From Galerina marginata (taxonomy: Eukaryota; Basidiomycota; Agaricomycetes; Agaricales; Galerinaceae), in contig JAECYW010000017.1 of NCBI GenBank assembly GCA_023014335.1, forward strand, positions 1,550,001-1,614,000: a stretch of 64,000 nucleotides of DNA, read 5' to 3'. Under the pieces are notes generated by a model, which saw only the letters and a list, made by a program, of their open reading frames with translations, ran no database searches and was not told the origin of the DNA. This document shows positions 38,968 through 49,497 of the stretch, in pieces. Position numbers and translations under genes: made by a program. Each line of letters begins with the position of its first letter. Position 1 is the first letter of the stretch.

Positions 38968-41776
38968 TGGGTCTTTCTCTTGGTGCATTGGGGATTTTCT
39001 CCTTTCGAAACCCGTTTGCAGACCTCGTCGCCATCGTTTTGGGAAAGGGCGACCTCAGGTCCATGCTCTGCCTTATCGTTTTCTTAATCGTATCTCTCGT
39101 CTTGGGTTCGTTTTTATAGTCTTTTAATATCACTTTATCTCATATTCTCAAAGCATATCTCACCAACCCCTCCGAGAATTCGTTTCGTGCATATCTCACG
39201 GAGCAATCCTTTCGCCTCCATCTCAGTCGGCTCGACGAGAATGCTGATGATTCTCATGCAACGCACAATTTTCGTTCTCGATATTCTTCAAGAAACTCAG
39301 CTGCTTCCACCTCTTCACTTTTTGCTGCCGAGACATCTCCTTTTCATTTTGCCAACCGCGCATCGATCGCACTCCGCACCCCAAAACACGTTTTTCACAG
39401 TTTTGCTATCTTCACCATCGCTGCAATGGTCCCGCTTTCCAAGGCATCAGACGGTGATGTTCGTGACGGTTGGATGATTTCCGATTCTTGGTATATCGGA
39501 GCCTTTGGGAAATGGTGGAGAGGTGGGGTGTTGGAAGCTTGGTACCAAGACGTTATTGCTAGATCGAAGGATGAGGAAAGCTGGAGTTCGGGCATTCTGA
39601 GCATGAAAAGGTTGGATATGCTGCAAGATTATAACGGTTGGACATTTTCTCTTCCTCTCGATACCGTTGTTCAACTAACGCTCGGTTTTTCAGGCCCTAC
39701 TTTCTCTGCCAAAAACCTTCCTAGCCATCTTATGCGAGGCTCTCCGCCCAGGCTAAGGAATCGTGAAAGGACCGCAATACGACCCAGTCACCAACCCCGA
39801 AGCTCAACTCCACCGCCTTTACCAAAGTCTGCCTCACTCCCCTATGCACACGACGCGAAAGCCTTCCTCAACTGCGGACCGAATATGTGATCGCTCATCT
39901 CTGAACCAATTACAGTCACACACTCAACCTTGTTCGCCGAACGATAGTATACGACGCGGACCTTCGACGCCATCGAGATCTTCATCAGGATTGTTTGAGC
40001 ACTCCCCACTTATCGCAGAAGTCCTTCGCCAAATAACCACCTCGAAAGCATCCGTCCTCGACCTTCGCACACAGTTATTGGAATGCGAATCTGCAGCATC
40101 CCAATCTCGGGCTGTCCTCCAACATGAAGTTAACACACATCGTGAGCGAAAACGACAAGAAGATGCGTCCAAACTTGAACTCAAAGCGCGGACCAAGTCT
40201 CTTGAGGATTCGAAGCGAGGGGCAGAATCGATGAAAAGGGACGCCGAGAAGAAGCTGAAGGCTATGCAAGTGTTTCGCGACGGTGCCACCCAGCGCATGG
40301 ACTTCTTGGACAAAGAAATAATGGAGTTTCAGCGACACCTTTCGGATGATGGGCAATTTATTATTCACCACCAAAGTCAAATTTCGGAGGAAGAACGCGA
40401 CATAAACCAACATCTGGAGGAAAAACGGCTGCAGATCAAGGCAGCTGAAGATATACTCTTGGTTTTAAATCAGCGTTCTAGAGAACTGGAAGAACAGCTG
40501 ACGTCGGAAAAAGACAAATTACAGCTGCTTCGTGGAGAGTCTGACAGCTTGAAACGGAATCGTGCCTTCTCCCATGACTATCCTATTCAAGAACCTTGGC
40601 CTTCAACTTTACACGCAGCAGGAAACCATTCTTCAGCGTTGGCCACTATGCAAATCGGAGAAGAAGGATGGGATTCTTCATTCCTTCCCTTAACCAGTCG
40701 AAAGTCTTCCGGTGTCTACGATATAACTCAGATGTCCCAAGATGATATAATGGCTCAAGTCATTGCTCTCCATAATGGCCTAGTGACTCAGAACCAGAAT
40801 TCGTCCTTGCAAGGGCCCGTCGTGCCATTGGGTGATCTCCGTAGCATGCCTTCATGCTGGATATCCCATAAGTGATCGGAGCCTTCTCGAAAACAGCGAC
40901 ACCTCTCTTTCTCGTCTCCCAATGGCCACCGACCTGTCCAATGGACTTTCACTTCCTACGGACAATATGGGCGGCATTTCAAGGTCGTTCCAGTCGGACA
41001 GTGACCCTTATGTCGATAGAGACAGGCGGTATCCGCAGGTATCTTATCCAAGCCACTACCAAAATGACGAACTCGACTCTCGGTTTCCGGCATCTCCGAC
41101 TTCTCTTCACGGCCATTCAAATAACGTGGAACCACATCCTTTCAACACGCAGTTCCTATCGACACAAGACTACATTCGCAATCGGCAACCTTTCGCTCCC
41201 ACCATGGATTTGCAGAGTTCAACCTGGAGGCCCACAGATTCAGACACAAACAGCGTCCAAGAACGTAGCTTTGAGCGTGCTCCACAAACCAAACGCTGGT
41301 TTCCAGGATTTAATAAGGACAAGTCAACCAAAGGCCTGAATCCCGATGCCAAGGAATTCAATCTCTTCCGTAAGCCTTCTGCCAATGTCTTTAGCAGCCA
41401 CCCTCGCCTGTCTAGCAATACAGGATACGACGCTCTCAATCCAAACGGTTTGGGGTCGAGAACATCAACGTCAACTTCATCTACGAATCAGTCGCTCCTA
41501 CGCGCCTTCGCGCCGTCGCCTGCAGAGCGTGAGGCGCTCCAAAGGGCGTTGGGTGGTTCGACAAACACCAGCTTCGAGAGGCTCGCAAGCCTGAGTGACG
41601 TTGGCAGTATTCCCGCGTCGCCAACGAACGCCCATGCACTCCCTCATCATCCGGGACGCGATTTGGGGAGTCTCTTACCGGCGTGGTTGCAGACCCTCCC
41701 TCGTTCCAGGAAGGTCAACTTTAGTCCCTGGGAAGACGAAGAGCCTTCAAAGGAGAGTAATGGCCGAAGGAGTTGA
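38968..41776 (+). CDS. Membrane-anchored coiled-coil protein, unknown function
   Basis: MGLSLGALGIFSFRNPFADL leads into a hydrophobic segment (LRSMLCLIVFLIVSLVL), so the N terminus is probably membrane-anchored. A second weak hydrophobic segment (FAIFTIAAMVPL) follows. From about 39980 to 40540 there is a coiled coil (AEVLRQITTSKASVLDLRTQ, RKRQEDASKLELKARTKSLE). The C part is disordered and ends VNFSPWEDEEPSKESNGRRS. Introns at 39114-39161 approx and about 39637-39693. To read as one protein the frame must change by one base near 39838-39844 and again near 40850-40875; without this there would be two or three separate genes. I do not recognise the family. ATG at 38968 has ACC before it. Confidence 0.55.
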
Positions 41777-42511
41777 ATGAGTACGCTCACTCCCAGCAGA
41801 TCTTTACTGTGCCACAATTTAGACAGGCGTCAAAACTACTTACTGTGTTTGTACATCAAAGTCAATACTGGTTCTAATGAATCAATCAATGAGTTATGAA
41901 TAACTGGCCCTAGTCAGGTCTAAACGCTTCCAGCAACTTAATTCATCTCTCTATCCCGGAGATTTCCAAGAATCCAAATGAATGTATTTTGGGCGTAACG
42001 TCGTGATTGGATCATGCTGGGTCATGAATATAACAAAAGAAAAGGAAGGGTATTGGGCTATAATACGAAAGTAAACGGATGATGGGTAAAACACCGTCCC
42101 TTCTATTTCAATGTAAATGTGCGGAGAGTGGTATGTACCAGCACGAGATATAAGTATGACATGGGCATGGTGATCGACTGGTTTTCCTTGGACGTTGGAA
42201 AAAAAATAAAAGCGAGAAAGCGATAAATGACAATGCCGGCATTAAATGTGGATATAGTCGGACGGATGGAAGGAGCGGATTCATTCAGAGTGGTCCAAGC
42301 GGGTTTCCGAAAGAAGAGGCGAGGTTGTACCAAACGCGAGGTAAACGTGTGGGGTGTGGGAATCGGAATGGCTTGCAGGGTATAACAGGGGATCGGGTGT
42401 GTATATACCAAGGACCAGGATCGGCGAGAAGTGAAATCGCCTCTGAAGAGCATTATTATTACTTGGCCGTATGTATAACGGATCACATACCGTTGCCGAA
42501 GTCAGCCAAGC
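41777..42511. other. Intergenic 3' region
   Basis: Lies between the convergent ends of the coiled-coil gene and phosphatase copy 2. It holds AT-rich 3' sequence and a GGGTATTGGGCTATAATACG stretch, but no coding frame longer than about 125 codons and none resembling a family. Confidence 0.4.
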
Positions 42512-43838
42512 CTATCGGGCACCATCCAGGATACCCCTCACATCTTCGACTGTGCTGAGATCAGCCAGGAAAGGGACGAGGTCGGTGAGTTCTGTGTCAT
42601 GGGGGTCGTTGAACCACGAGGACACAGGGACGGCGTTGTTTGGATGAAAGATGTAGGAAGCAGGAGAATTGTCCAGGATGATGGTGTCCGCTATGGGCCG
42701 GCCTAATTGGGACAGATCCTAGCAGTGGTGTCAAGGGCATGCAATATAAATGAAGGCCGGTTTTAACATACTTTCACATAATTCCCTCTGTGATTATAGC
42801 AACTCTCGCGGAAAAGTCTGTGGGAAACGACTTGATGGATGTCTAGTTTGTCCAGAACGGGATCGGCATACTGTTTGACACGAGGCGTAAGATTTCAGGA
42901 CAACAAAAACATGGGGGAAAAAGAGATTGAACCTTGCTCAGACTAGCGGTAAAGACCACGACTTCATAAATCTCACCCATTTTCTTGAGGAAATTATCTA
43001 CGCCGGGACGTTTTATTACATAGACATTGTGCCAGTGATACTCAATTTCCACAGGGACGACATAATCTGCTTGTGATATAGACTTGTAATTGAGGTGAGA
43101 TAACATGTCTGAAAGCAGGCAGGGAAAAGAGCAAACCTTGAAACTGCTGTGCACCAGGGTTTCGTCGAGATCGAGAACCAAACATTTCCGTCCAGCATGC
43201 TGTGGTGAGATGGGAGGAAGGAGAGGTTTGGGCACTCCGTCCTTGAATGGCGTTGGAAAGTGACATGGGACAAAAGAGCAATAACTTACAGGACCTATGG
43301 GAATGCCAGCACCACCGTTGAATATCAACCTGTCCTCTTCGTCCTCCACCTCTTCTAGTTCCTCCTCTGTGTAACTTGTGCCTTCTGATTCATCACCGTC
43401 GCCATTTGTGTGGGCGGGCGAGGGGTGTGGTTTGTCGAGAGTGGGAGAGTCACCTTTGGAGCCAGGGGGTTGCACGGCGCCGGAAGTCATGCCCTCTGTC
43501 TCCTCTGGGGGCAGCAAGTGGGTGGTGGGGGTAGGAGGGAGAATGACGTCGGCATCGTCTGCAGGAGGAGTGACAGGGCGGAGGTCGGTGACGATGGTGG
43601 GCTTTGGAGGGTCGACAGGTGGGGGGTCGTTGGGTGGAGCAGGTTCGGAAACGGAGGATTTTTCGAGGTCGACGGGTTTTGTGTCGAGGGGGACGTCTAG
43701 CTCGAGGGGATGAGAGGCGGGGGAGGGGGAGATGCAGGGGACGAGGAAGCGGATGAGCTTTGAGAGGAATGTGGATGGCTTTTGAGACTTTGCTGACATG
43801 GCGGACGCGACCTGCGTCTGGGTATCCGCTTGCGACAT
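42512..43838 (-). CDS. SCP/PSR-type FCP1-like phosphatase, copy 2
   Basis: Paralogue of the gene at 24.1-25.5 kb on the same strand. N terminus [20 protein letters not shown], then [19 protein letters not shown], a Pro/acidic linker with [11 protein letters not shown] (identical in copy 1), and the catalytic domain [88 protein letters not shown], ending VRGILDGAR. The DxDx(T/V) motif is intact, so it should be active. Introns fall at the same places as in copy 1. No frame break is seen. In yeast, PSR1 and PSR2 are likewise a paralogous pair. ATG at 43838 or 43799 could be the start; a longer frame upstream begins with GTG only. Confidence 0.9.
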
Positions 43839-44230
43839 GGCACAAGTCAAAGCCCTCGTTGCACAAACTGCCAACAACTCCCTTGCCCCGGTCACATGAC
43901 CTCGTCCGTCGCGTCTCTCTCGGAAAATTGGTCATTCCAAGGGCTCTCGGAAGCAAATCTGTGCGTTTTGGAGCCCAGGGATTTCCCTCTAAAAGTTGAG
44001 AAATTTGTCCAGGGATTTCTAAACTCGGAGAGTATTTCTCAGGCCCACTAAACTTGATTCATTCCTGTCAATGAGCATTGTAGTCGAGTATTAGTTAGAA
44101 ACCCTTTTCCCTGTAATAAATTCCATGCACTATGAGGTTCATCTGAGGAAACAACATTCATTTTAGCTACAGTTCTGTGACTCTGACTTCCAAGATGAAG
44201 AACCAGCCATAACTTAATTACCAAGGCACG
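43839..44230. other. Intergenic, AT-rich
   Basis: No gene seen. It contains the short direct repeat CCAGGGATTT at about 43974 and 44010, and AT-rich sequence leading into the degenerate tandem repeat. Confidence 0.35.
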
Positions 44231-44560
44231 AATTTCTACTTCAAAATGCGAAAAACCATTTTTTTTAATACTTAAAAATCAACGCAACCCTGTCGTCTTG
44301 GGGGAGTTATTTTAACCATAATTATGTGTACGCATCACAAAAGAATTCAAGTGATTTGGCTAAGAATTGGTGTAGCGAGGCTCCATCCTTTCTGAAATTT
44401 CTACTTCAAAATGCATAAAACTGTCGTTTTGACTACTTAAAAATCAACGCGACCCTGTCGGCTTTGCGTATTCAATTGGAGAATATTTATACGCACAAAA
44501 CCTCAAAAGAATCAAGTGATTTGGCTGAAAACTGGTGTAGCTATGTTCCATTCTGTCCTC
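44231..44560. repeat. Two-copy degenerate tandem repeat, period about 165 bp
   Basis: The block beginning AATTTCTACTTCAAAATGC at 44231 recurs at 44396. Each copy also contains ACTTAAAAATCAACGC(A/G)ACCCTGTCG and ends with a CAAGTGATTTGGCT.A.AA.TGGTGTAGC block. The copies differ by many substitutions and short gaps, so the duplication is old. A weak third start may lie near 44570 (CTAAATTTC). No terminal inverted repeats or coding frame were found. Confidence 0.7.
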
Positions 44561-44862
44561 CTCTTCTGGTCTAAATTTCAAAAAGTGCCTCCATTTTCTG
44601 AATTCCAAGAGCACATTCATCCCTCTCCTTTCAAAACACTTAAATAAACACTCTAACTCATATTCCCAAGCTTTCTGAAGGACACCAATAGGTTATTGGC
44701 TACACTGCACCTGCCATGGGGATCTCTTTGGGCGAAGATTTTGTAAGATTTGAGTAATATAGCTGATAGCTGATTGGTATCTCAATATATTCTCTTGTAT
44801 ACTTGTTCAGGACTCAATTACATAGATTTCTGCCAAGTTTGAAATTTTTCGAAGCAAGATTG

Positions 44863-45017
44863 GGCCTCCTGCGTGCGGTTTCGCACAGAGCGCGCCTTGC
44901 GCGACGCGTGAATTGGGCACGCGTGTGGTCACGTGCCTAAAATCGGTCCTTCGGATTTCAAATCGGTCTCCTCGGTCAAAATCGGTCCTTGATCGAAAAT
45001 CGTCCGCTTTTGGAAAT
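44863..45017. repeat. Dispersed repeat, copy B
   Basis: Counterpart of 615-752 with matching left block (CCTCCTGCGTGCGG), middle GCGTGAATT and right block (CGGTCAAAATCGGTCCTTGA then TCGAAAATCGTCCGCTTTTG). Within it the motif AAATCGGTC occurs three times (44939-44988). Two MluI boxes are embedded. It ends 40 bp before the HMMR-like start codon, so it makes up most of that promoter. Confidence 0.55.
44904..44924. promoter_or_regulatory. Two MluI cell-cycle boxes upstream of the HMMR-like gene
   Basis: ACGCGT at 44904-44909 and 44919-44924, about 135-150 bases before the ATG at 45057. Inferred MBF sites. They lie inside the dispersed repeat, whose other copy (615-752) has GGCGTG at the matching place and so lacks them. 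Confidence 0.5.
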
Positions 45018-45056
45018 CCCTTGGAATGGCGAAGCTGCCTCTCTCTCTCTTCAACC

Positions 45057-47436
45057 ATGTTCCCCAAAGGCCCCAGATTCCAGCCCCTCAAGAGTATGCT
45101 CCTTTCTCTTCCCTTTGTTTCTTTGCTCACAGCGCTTCAGTTCCAGATGTCCCAGGTCCAAATGCTTACCACATTCCGCAAGGTATTGTCTCGTGTGTCG
45201 GCCCACCAGCGTCTTCTCATGTCTCCCAGATTCAATCCTCGACAACTACAAGCGCGGCGCCTTCTTGGAAAAGACAGACCGTTTCTCAAAGGACAAGCAA
45301 CCCCCTCCAGGTACATGCAGGCATCTTCTCCCTGTTGGCCTATCTCTCATTCCAGCCCAACAGCTCCAACGTCAGGCAAACCTCCAAAGCCAGAGGTGGA
45401 CACTGAACGCTACCACATTCTACAGAGAAAGGTGGAAGACCTCGAAAGGGTTCATTTGGAGGGCAAGAAGACAGTAAGCAACATTCAACACCTGTCCGCC
45501 GGGCTTCTGCTAAACGTTTATTTGCTTGGTAGCACCAACTGGAATTGGAGAGACTGAAGCAAGACCTCGTCGCCTCTCAAAAGCTATCTGTCGACAATGC
45601 GGAGCGGTTTGATAAACAGAAGAAGCAAAATGCCGCCCTCGAATCCCGTATACAGGATCTAAAAAGCTCACCACCTCTGACCAAAGCGAACTCAAGGATT
45701 TGCGCCACAAAGTGCGTCTACTAGAGCTCGAGCGAGACAAGCTGTCCTCAAAGCAGCCAGAAATAAACGACATCAAAAGGTCTCTGGCCGCCCAAGAAGC
45801 AAAGCGGAAAGACGAACTCAAGGAGCGTGATAGGCACATAGCTGACCTGGAAAAGCTTCTCCAAACCGAGAAAAGGAAACGAGAGTCGCTGGAAAGCAAG
45901 GCTCTGGATTCTAAACGCGTCTTGGAAGAGGAAACGAATTCAATACGAACAGCCACAGAGACCCGTCTTCAGGAAGCTCGTGAAGAGTCCCGAATTGTAA
46001 AGTCGACCCTGCATAAGCTTGAAACCGACGCAGCCAGTCGGGAAGAGGCCCTGCTTTACCAGCTCGAGCAACACCGCTGCCTCTTGAACACTGTTGCTGA
46101 ACAGTACGGCGCACTTGCATCTCAATCCGTGTCGTCGACTGCATACCATTCCCTTCAACATGACCACCACGCATTACAACTTCGGCAACTCCGCCTCGAG
46201 CGTAAACTCGCCAACTCGGATGCTCAGGTCGTCGAATTGACCCACCTCATTCGCCAGATTAAAACAGAGAACCTTCATCTCGATCAACTGTTATCTCGAG
46301 CCCTGGAAGACATTTCATTTTTTTCAACTCTAGATTCCCCTCGAGCTGATACCGGGGATTGGTCTTTTCTTGACCACAATCTCTATGAGGAGCAGATGAA
46401 ACTGGCACAAATCGATACATTTACAAGCTCACTGACCTCGACGTATTACCGTCTGAAAAACGATGACCTCTGCCTCGCCGCCTCCGTTTTCCTCAAGGAG
46501 TATACGGACGCTCAAACGCTCGCTGACCAGCGGGCATCGGATCTTTCCAGTGCATTAGCATCACACGAGGCAATAGCAACGAGACTGGAGTCCATTCAAA
46601 AGGAGAAGATGGAATATGAAGACAAACTAAAATCGCTAACGACCACTTCCGATGACCTCCAGGCAACAGTCGCTTTGCTCGAAACGGAGGTCGCTGCAGC
46701 TCAAACGGAGGTCCACGATGCTGCCTCACAGCACGCTGTCGCCCTGAAGAAGGAGAAGGACTCCGTAACCAGACTAACATCGACAGTCCAGAAGAATCGA
46801 GTAGCTGAGGATGCGCTTCGTGCAGAAATTGAGCAGTATGTTATGGCTCACCTTTGCCTCGCTCGTGACTGACTGTTTCAATTAAGACTGACAGCCGAAT
46901 TGACCAACGCAGAACGTTTCCAAGAAGCCTATTACAGTCTTTCTGACGAAGTCGGGGCGCTCATTACACGCAACCAGATCGCCGAGGAAGAGGCGGCTCG
47001 CATCAGTAAATTCAACGCAGAGATTCTAGGACACAACAACCCAGCACAGAGAATCATGTACGTTGACCGCATCCGCAGAGAACTAGCAGAAGCAAAACAC
47101 GTGCGTTCCTTTTCTACTATTCGCCAATCAACACGAACCTGATCTCTTTCTCAGAAAATTGCGCTGCTAGCCCGTGAGCAAGAAAATGTAGTGGCTCAGA
47201 ACGACGATCTACAGCACGAACTCGACATGTACAAATCTGTGAGGGTGCCGCTGGATAGCAAGCCCCGGACCAATATCACACGAATTGGCCGTCCTCCCTT
47301 GGTCAATCTCGGAAACAGTCTTAATTCGAGTGTGCAAACGACGGCTCAATTTGCTTTTAGCAAGAGCTCGTTTAGGGTGCAAGAACCGCTGCTGGAAGTG
47401 ACCGACGGCGATATGACGATCGACGAGCTAATGTAA
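45057..47436 (+). CDS. HMMR-like coiled-coil spindle protein
   Basis: Small exons at the start join into MFPKGPRFQPLKSASVPDVP, GPNAYHIPQDSILDNYKRGA and FLEKTDRFSKDKQPPPAPTS. A long coiled coil follows (VEDLERVHLEGKK, HQLELERLKQDLVASQKL and so on to about 46840). Near the C terminus is EILGHNNPAQRIMYVDRIRR, matching the HMMR C-terminal domain (centrosome/TPX2-binding in animals), then a tail ending MTIDELM. This suggests a microtubule or spindle-pole role. One frame change is needed at the A5 run 45662-45666 (a sixth A would restore QDLKKLTTSDQSELKDL). Introns near 45094, 45182, 45312-45367 and 46836-46887, 47101-47154. Confidence 0.75.
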
Positions 47437-47540
47437 AATACATTGTAAAACCGTAGAATATATACCTTTATATTGTGTACCAACACGTGATATCATCCTT
47501 TTGAAAGTGTTTGCTGGCTGAACATCCTTGAGGCCACAAC

Positions 47541-48565
47541 ATGTCCACCCATGAAGCTACGCGACCTGCATCCACTCAACGCTCTTCAAAGAAAACATGT
47601 ACGCATCTTTCCTTCCCTTGGTCTCTATTCAATGATCCAATACCAATCTTTTAGCCACCCCTTTGGCTCTGAAAGCCTACCTCGTAACCTACAACGTCCT
47701 CTCCACTCTAGGATGGGCCTACGTCCTCGTCCTCACCATTGTCCACCTCTTCAACCTCGACGGCAACTCCGACACTCTCTACGCACCCCATGAAAAAACG
47801 GCCTCGTCGGTATTATCTCGTTTCATTTCATCCGTCTCCTTATCAAAGGCCTTCAGGTTCCTCGCGCCGACCACGCTGGAGTCGCGTCTCCCGGCACCCC
47901 TGCAGCCCGTATACCGTCGGTCCACCACCACTTTCTCGCGCGTGGGCCCCCAGACCGCATTCGTGCAGACTTTCGCCGTCTTGGAAGTCGTCCACGTGTT
48001 GTTGGGCTGGGTGAGGAGTCCGTTGCAGACGACCATCATGCAGGTGTCAAGTAGGCTGTTCTTGGTTTGGGGTATCGCAGAGCAATTTCCAGAGGTGCGT
48101 GGTTGTCATTACCTGCGTCACGTCGCTTACACCAGCAATTAGGTTCGCTCGAACCCTCTGTACACGAGCATGGTTCTGGCATGGTCCGCGACAGAAGTCA
48201 TCCGATATTCATTCTATGCATTTAATCTGATCGGAAAGAACCCTTACGTTCTTCTATACCTGCGATACACCACCTTTTACATCCTTTACCCTGTCGGCGC
48301 GTCCTCGGAAGCGTTCCTCACCTATGCTACTCTCCCAAAGTCTTCGCCTATTCCAGGATGGCAATCGTGGCTCCAAGGAATGTGGAAGCTCACGGACTAC
48401 ATTCGAGCTGGGCTGTTCATAATTTGGTGGCCAGGTATCTTATCTCTCCTTTCACTGCTTTCTGAGACTCATATATTGTTAGGGCTCTACATTATGTATA
48501 CCTACATGATCGTCCAAAGGCGCAAGGTACTCGGGAAGGCTCCAAAAACGCTCAAGACAAATTAG
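47541..48565 (+). CDS. PHS1: Very-long-chain 3-hydroxyacyl-CoA dehydratase
   Basis: MSTHEATRPASTQRSSKKT is spliced (47599-47654) to LALKAYLVTYNVLSTLGWAY, a first membrane segment. Several more follow, with FAVLEVVHVLLGWVRSPLQT, SRLFLVWGIAEQFPE, LAWSATEVIRYSFYAFNLIG and the active-site stretch YPVGASSE, where Tyr and Glu are seven apart as in yeast Phs1 (Tyr149, Glu156). The enzyme removes water from 3-hydroxyacyl-CoA, the third step of the ER fatty-acid elongation cycle. Introns also at about 48094-48142 and 48436-48481. The C terminus ends in lysines (GKAPKTLKTN), fitting ER retention. A broken duplicate lies 0.6 kb downstream. Confidence 0.93.
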
Positions 48566-49159
48566 ATGCTATTCACTTCGATTCTAATATCCCATCGAAA
48601 TACAGTGCGCTTAATTTCGTGATCTCTATTCAGCTTCAAACCGTCGTATAATTGTTGATGTAAGGCATCTATTGTCATTTCCAATCCAGCAATGGAAATC
48701 TGAATAAGCATTTATTGTTCTCGAAACTTCACTGACAATACAAACGACTGCTGACTGGATTGAATCAGACCCAGAGTTGAGTAAATCGACAACAGCTTCG
48801 AAATTACAAGTCATCAAACAAGCACAGCCATCGCTTCCCTTTTCTAACATGAGAACCATGATAGAAACTGATATTCTACATAGGAACCCTACACAAACTA
48901 GCCCGATGGATATGAAATCCACTGCACTTTAACCACAGCGAAGCCCCCACCCGAGAAGGCATCGTCTCATGTGTGTCGGTGAATGGAGAAACCAGAAGAC
49001 GGCCAGCGAGCCGTTTTTGTTGTGACCTCTATGTGAAGGCTCTTCCACCTAGGCCTCCTCGATGCATTTCGCTTCAGCACCGTCTCCCACTTCATCGACA
49101 GCGACGGGAAATCTTCTACATACTCAGCTACTCTAACGTCCTAGTCCTTCTTATCTTAC
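48566..49159. other. 3' region of PHS1 and start of duplicate
   Basis: AT-rich 3' sequence up to about 48920. From about 49030 there is faint similarity to the 5' exons of PHS1 (for example CTACTCTAACGTCCTAGTCC), but it is too weak to align by eye. Confidence 0.3.
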
Positions 49160-49479
49160 GTGGTCTTTCAGCCACTATACCGCCTGTCGACGACGACACA
49201 CGCGCGCGGCGTAGGCTTGGACACTGGACTCTGCCAACCTTCTCTATATTGTTCGAAGTGTGCTACACTCCCAAAGTCCTCGCCCTTCCTGGCTGGCAAT
49301 CGGGGTTCCAGGGGGTATGGAGGCCTACCAATTATCTCAGAGGCGCTTTTTTCATTCTTTGTCCGCCGGGTATCATCTATATGATGCATCAAAGGCGCAA
49401 CGCCCTGCCGAAAGATCCACGTATCGATTCTATTCTTTCCGAGCCTCTGATTTCTCGGGGAAGTACACTAGTATCATGA
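49160..49479 (+). pseudogene. Broken duplicate of the PHS1-type dehydratase
   Basis: Nucleotides 49165-49250 match the PHS1 segment at about 47905-47975 (LQPVYRRSTTTFSRVG in PHS1). Then, at GAAGTGTGCTACACTCCCAAAG, the match jumps to about 48325 of PHS1, the part encoding YATLPKSSPIPGWQSWLQGM. About 340 bp of the functional gene, including the catalytic Tyr/Glu stretch, are missing. The two matched halves lie in different frames. The last PHS1 intron also seems absent. The copy cannot encode an active enzyme. It ends just before the stop codon of the aspartic protease on the other strand. Confidence 0.75.
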
Positions 49480-49497
49480 CGGCCGGGGGTTCAGCGC

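Noticed and set aside
45312..45370. Apparent frame break in the HMMR-like gene after KDKQPPP
   Set aside because: Using the acceptor CCCAACAG instead of the nearer TTCCAG gives KDKQPPPAPTSGKPPKPEVD in frame.
48973..49479. A 168-codon frame read as a new protein
   Set aside because: Its C-terminal half matches PHS1 (LPGWQS, RG.F) and the rest matches in another frame, so it is a chance frame over the broken duplicate.
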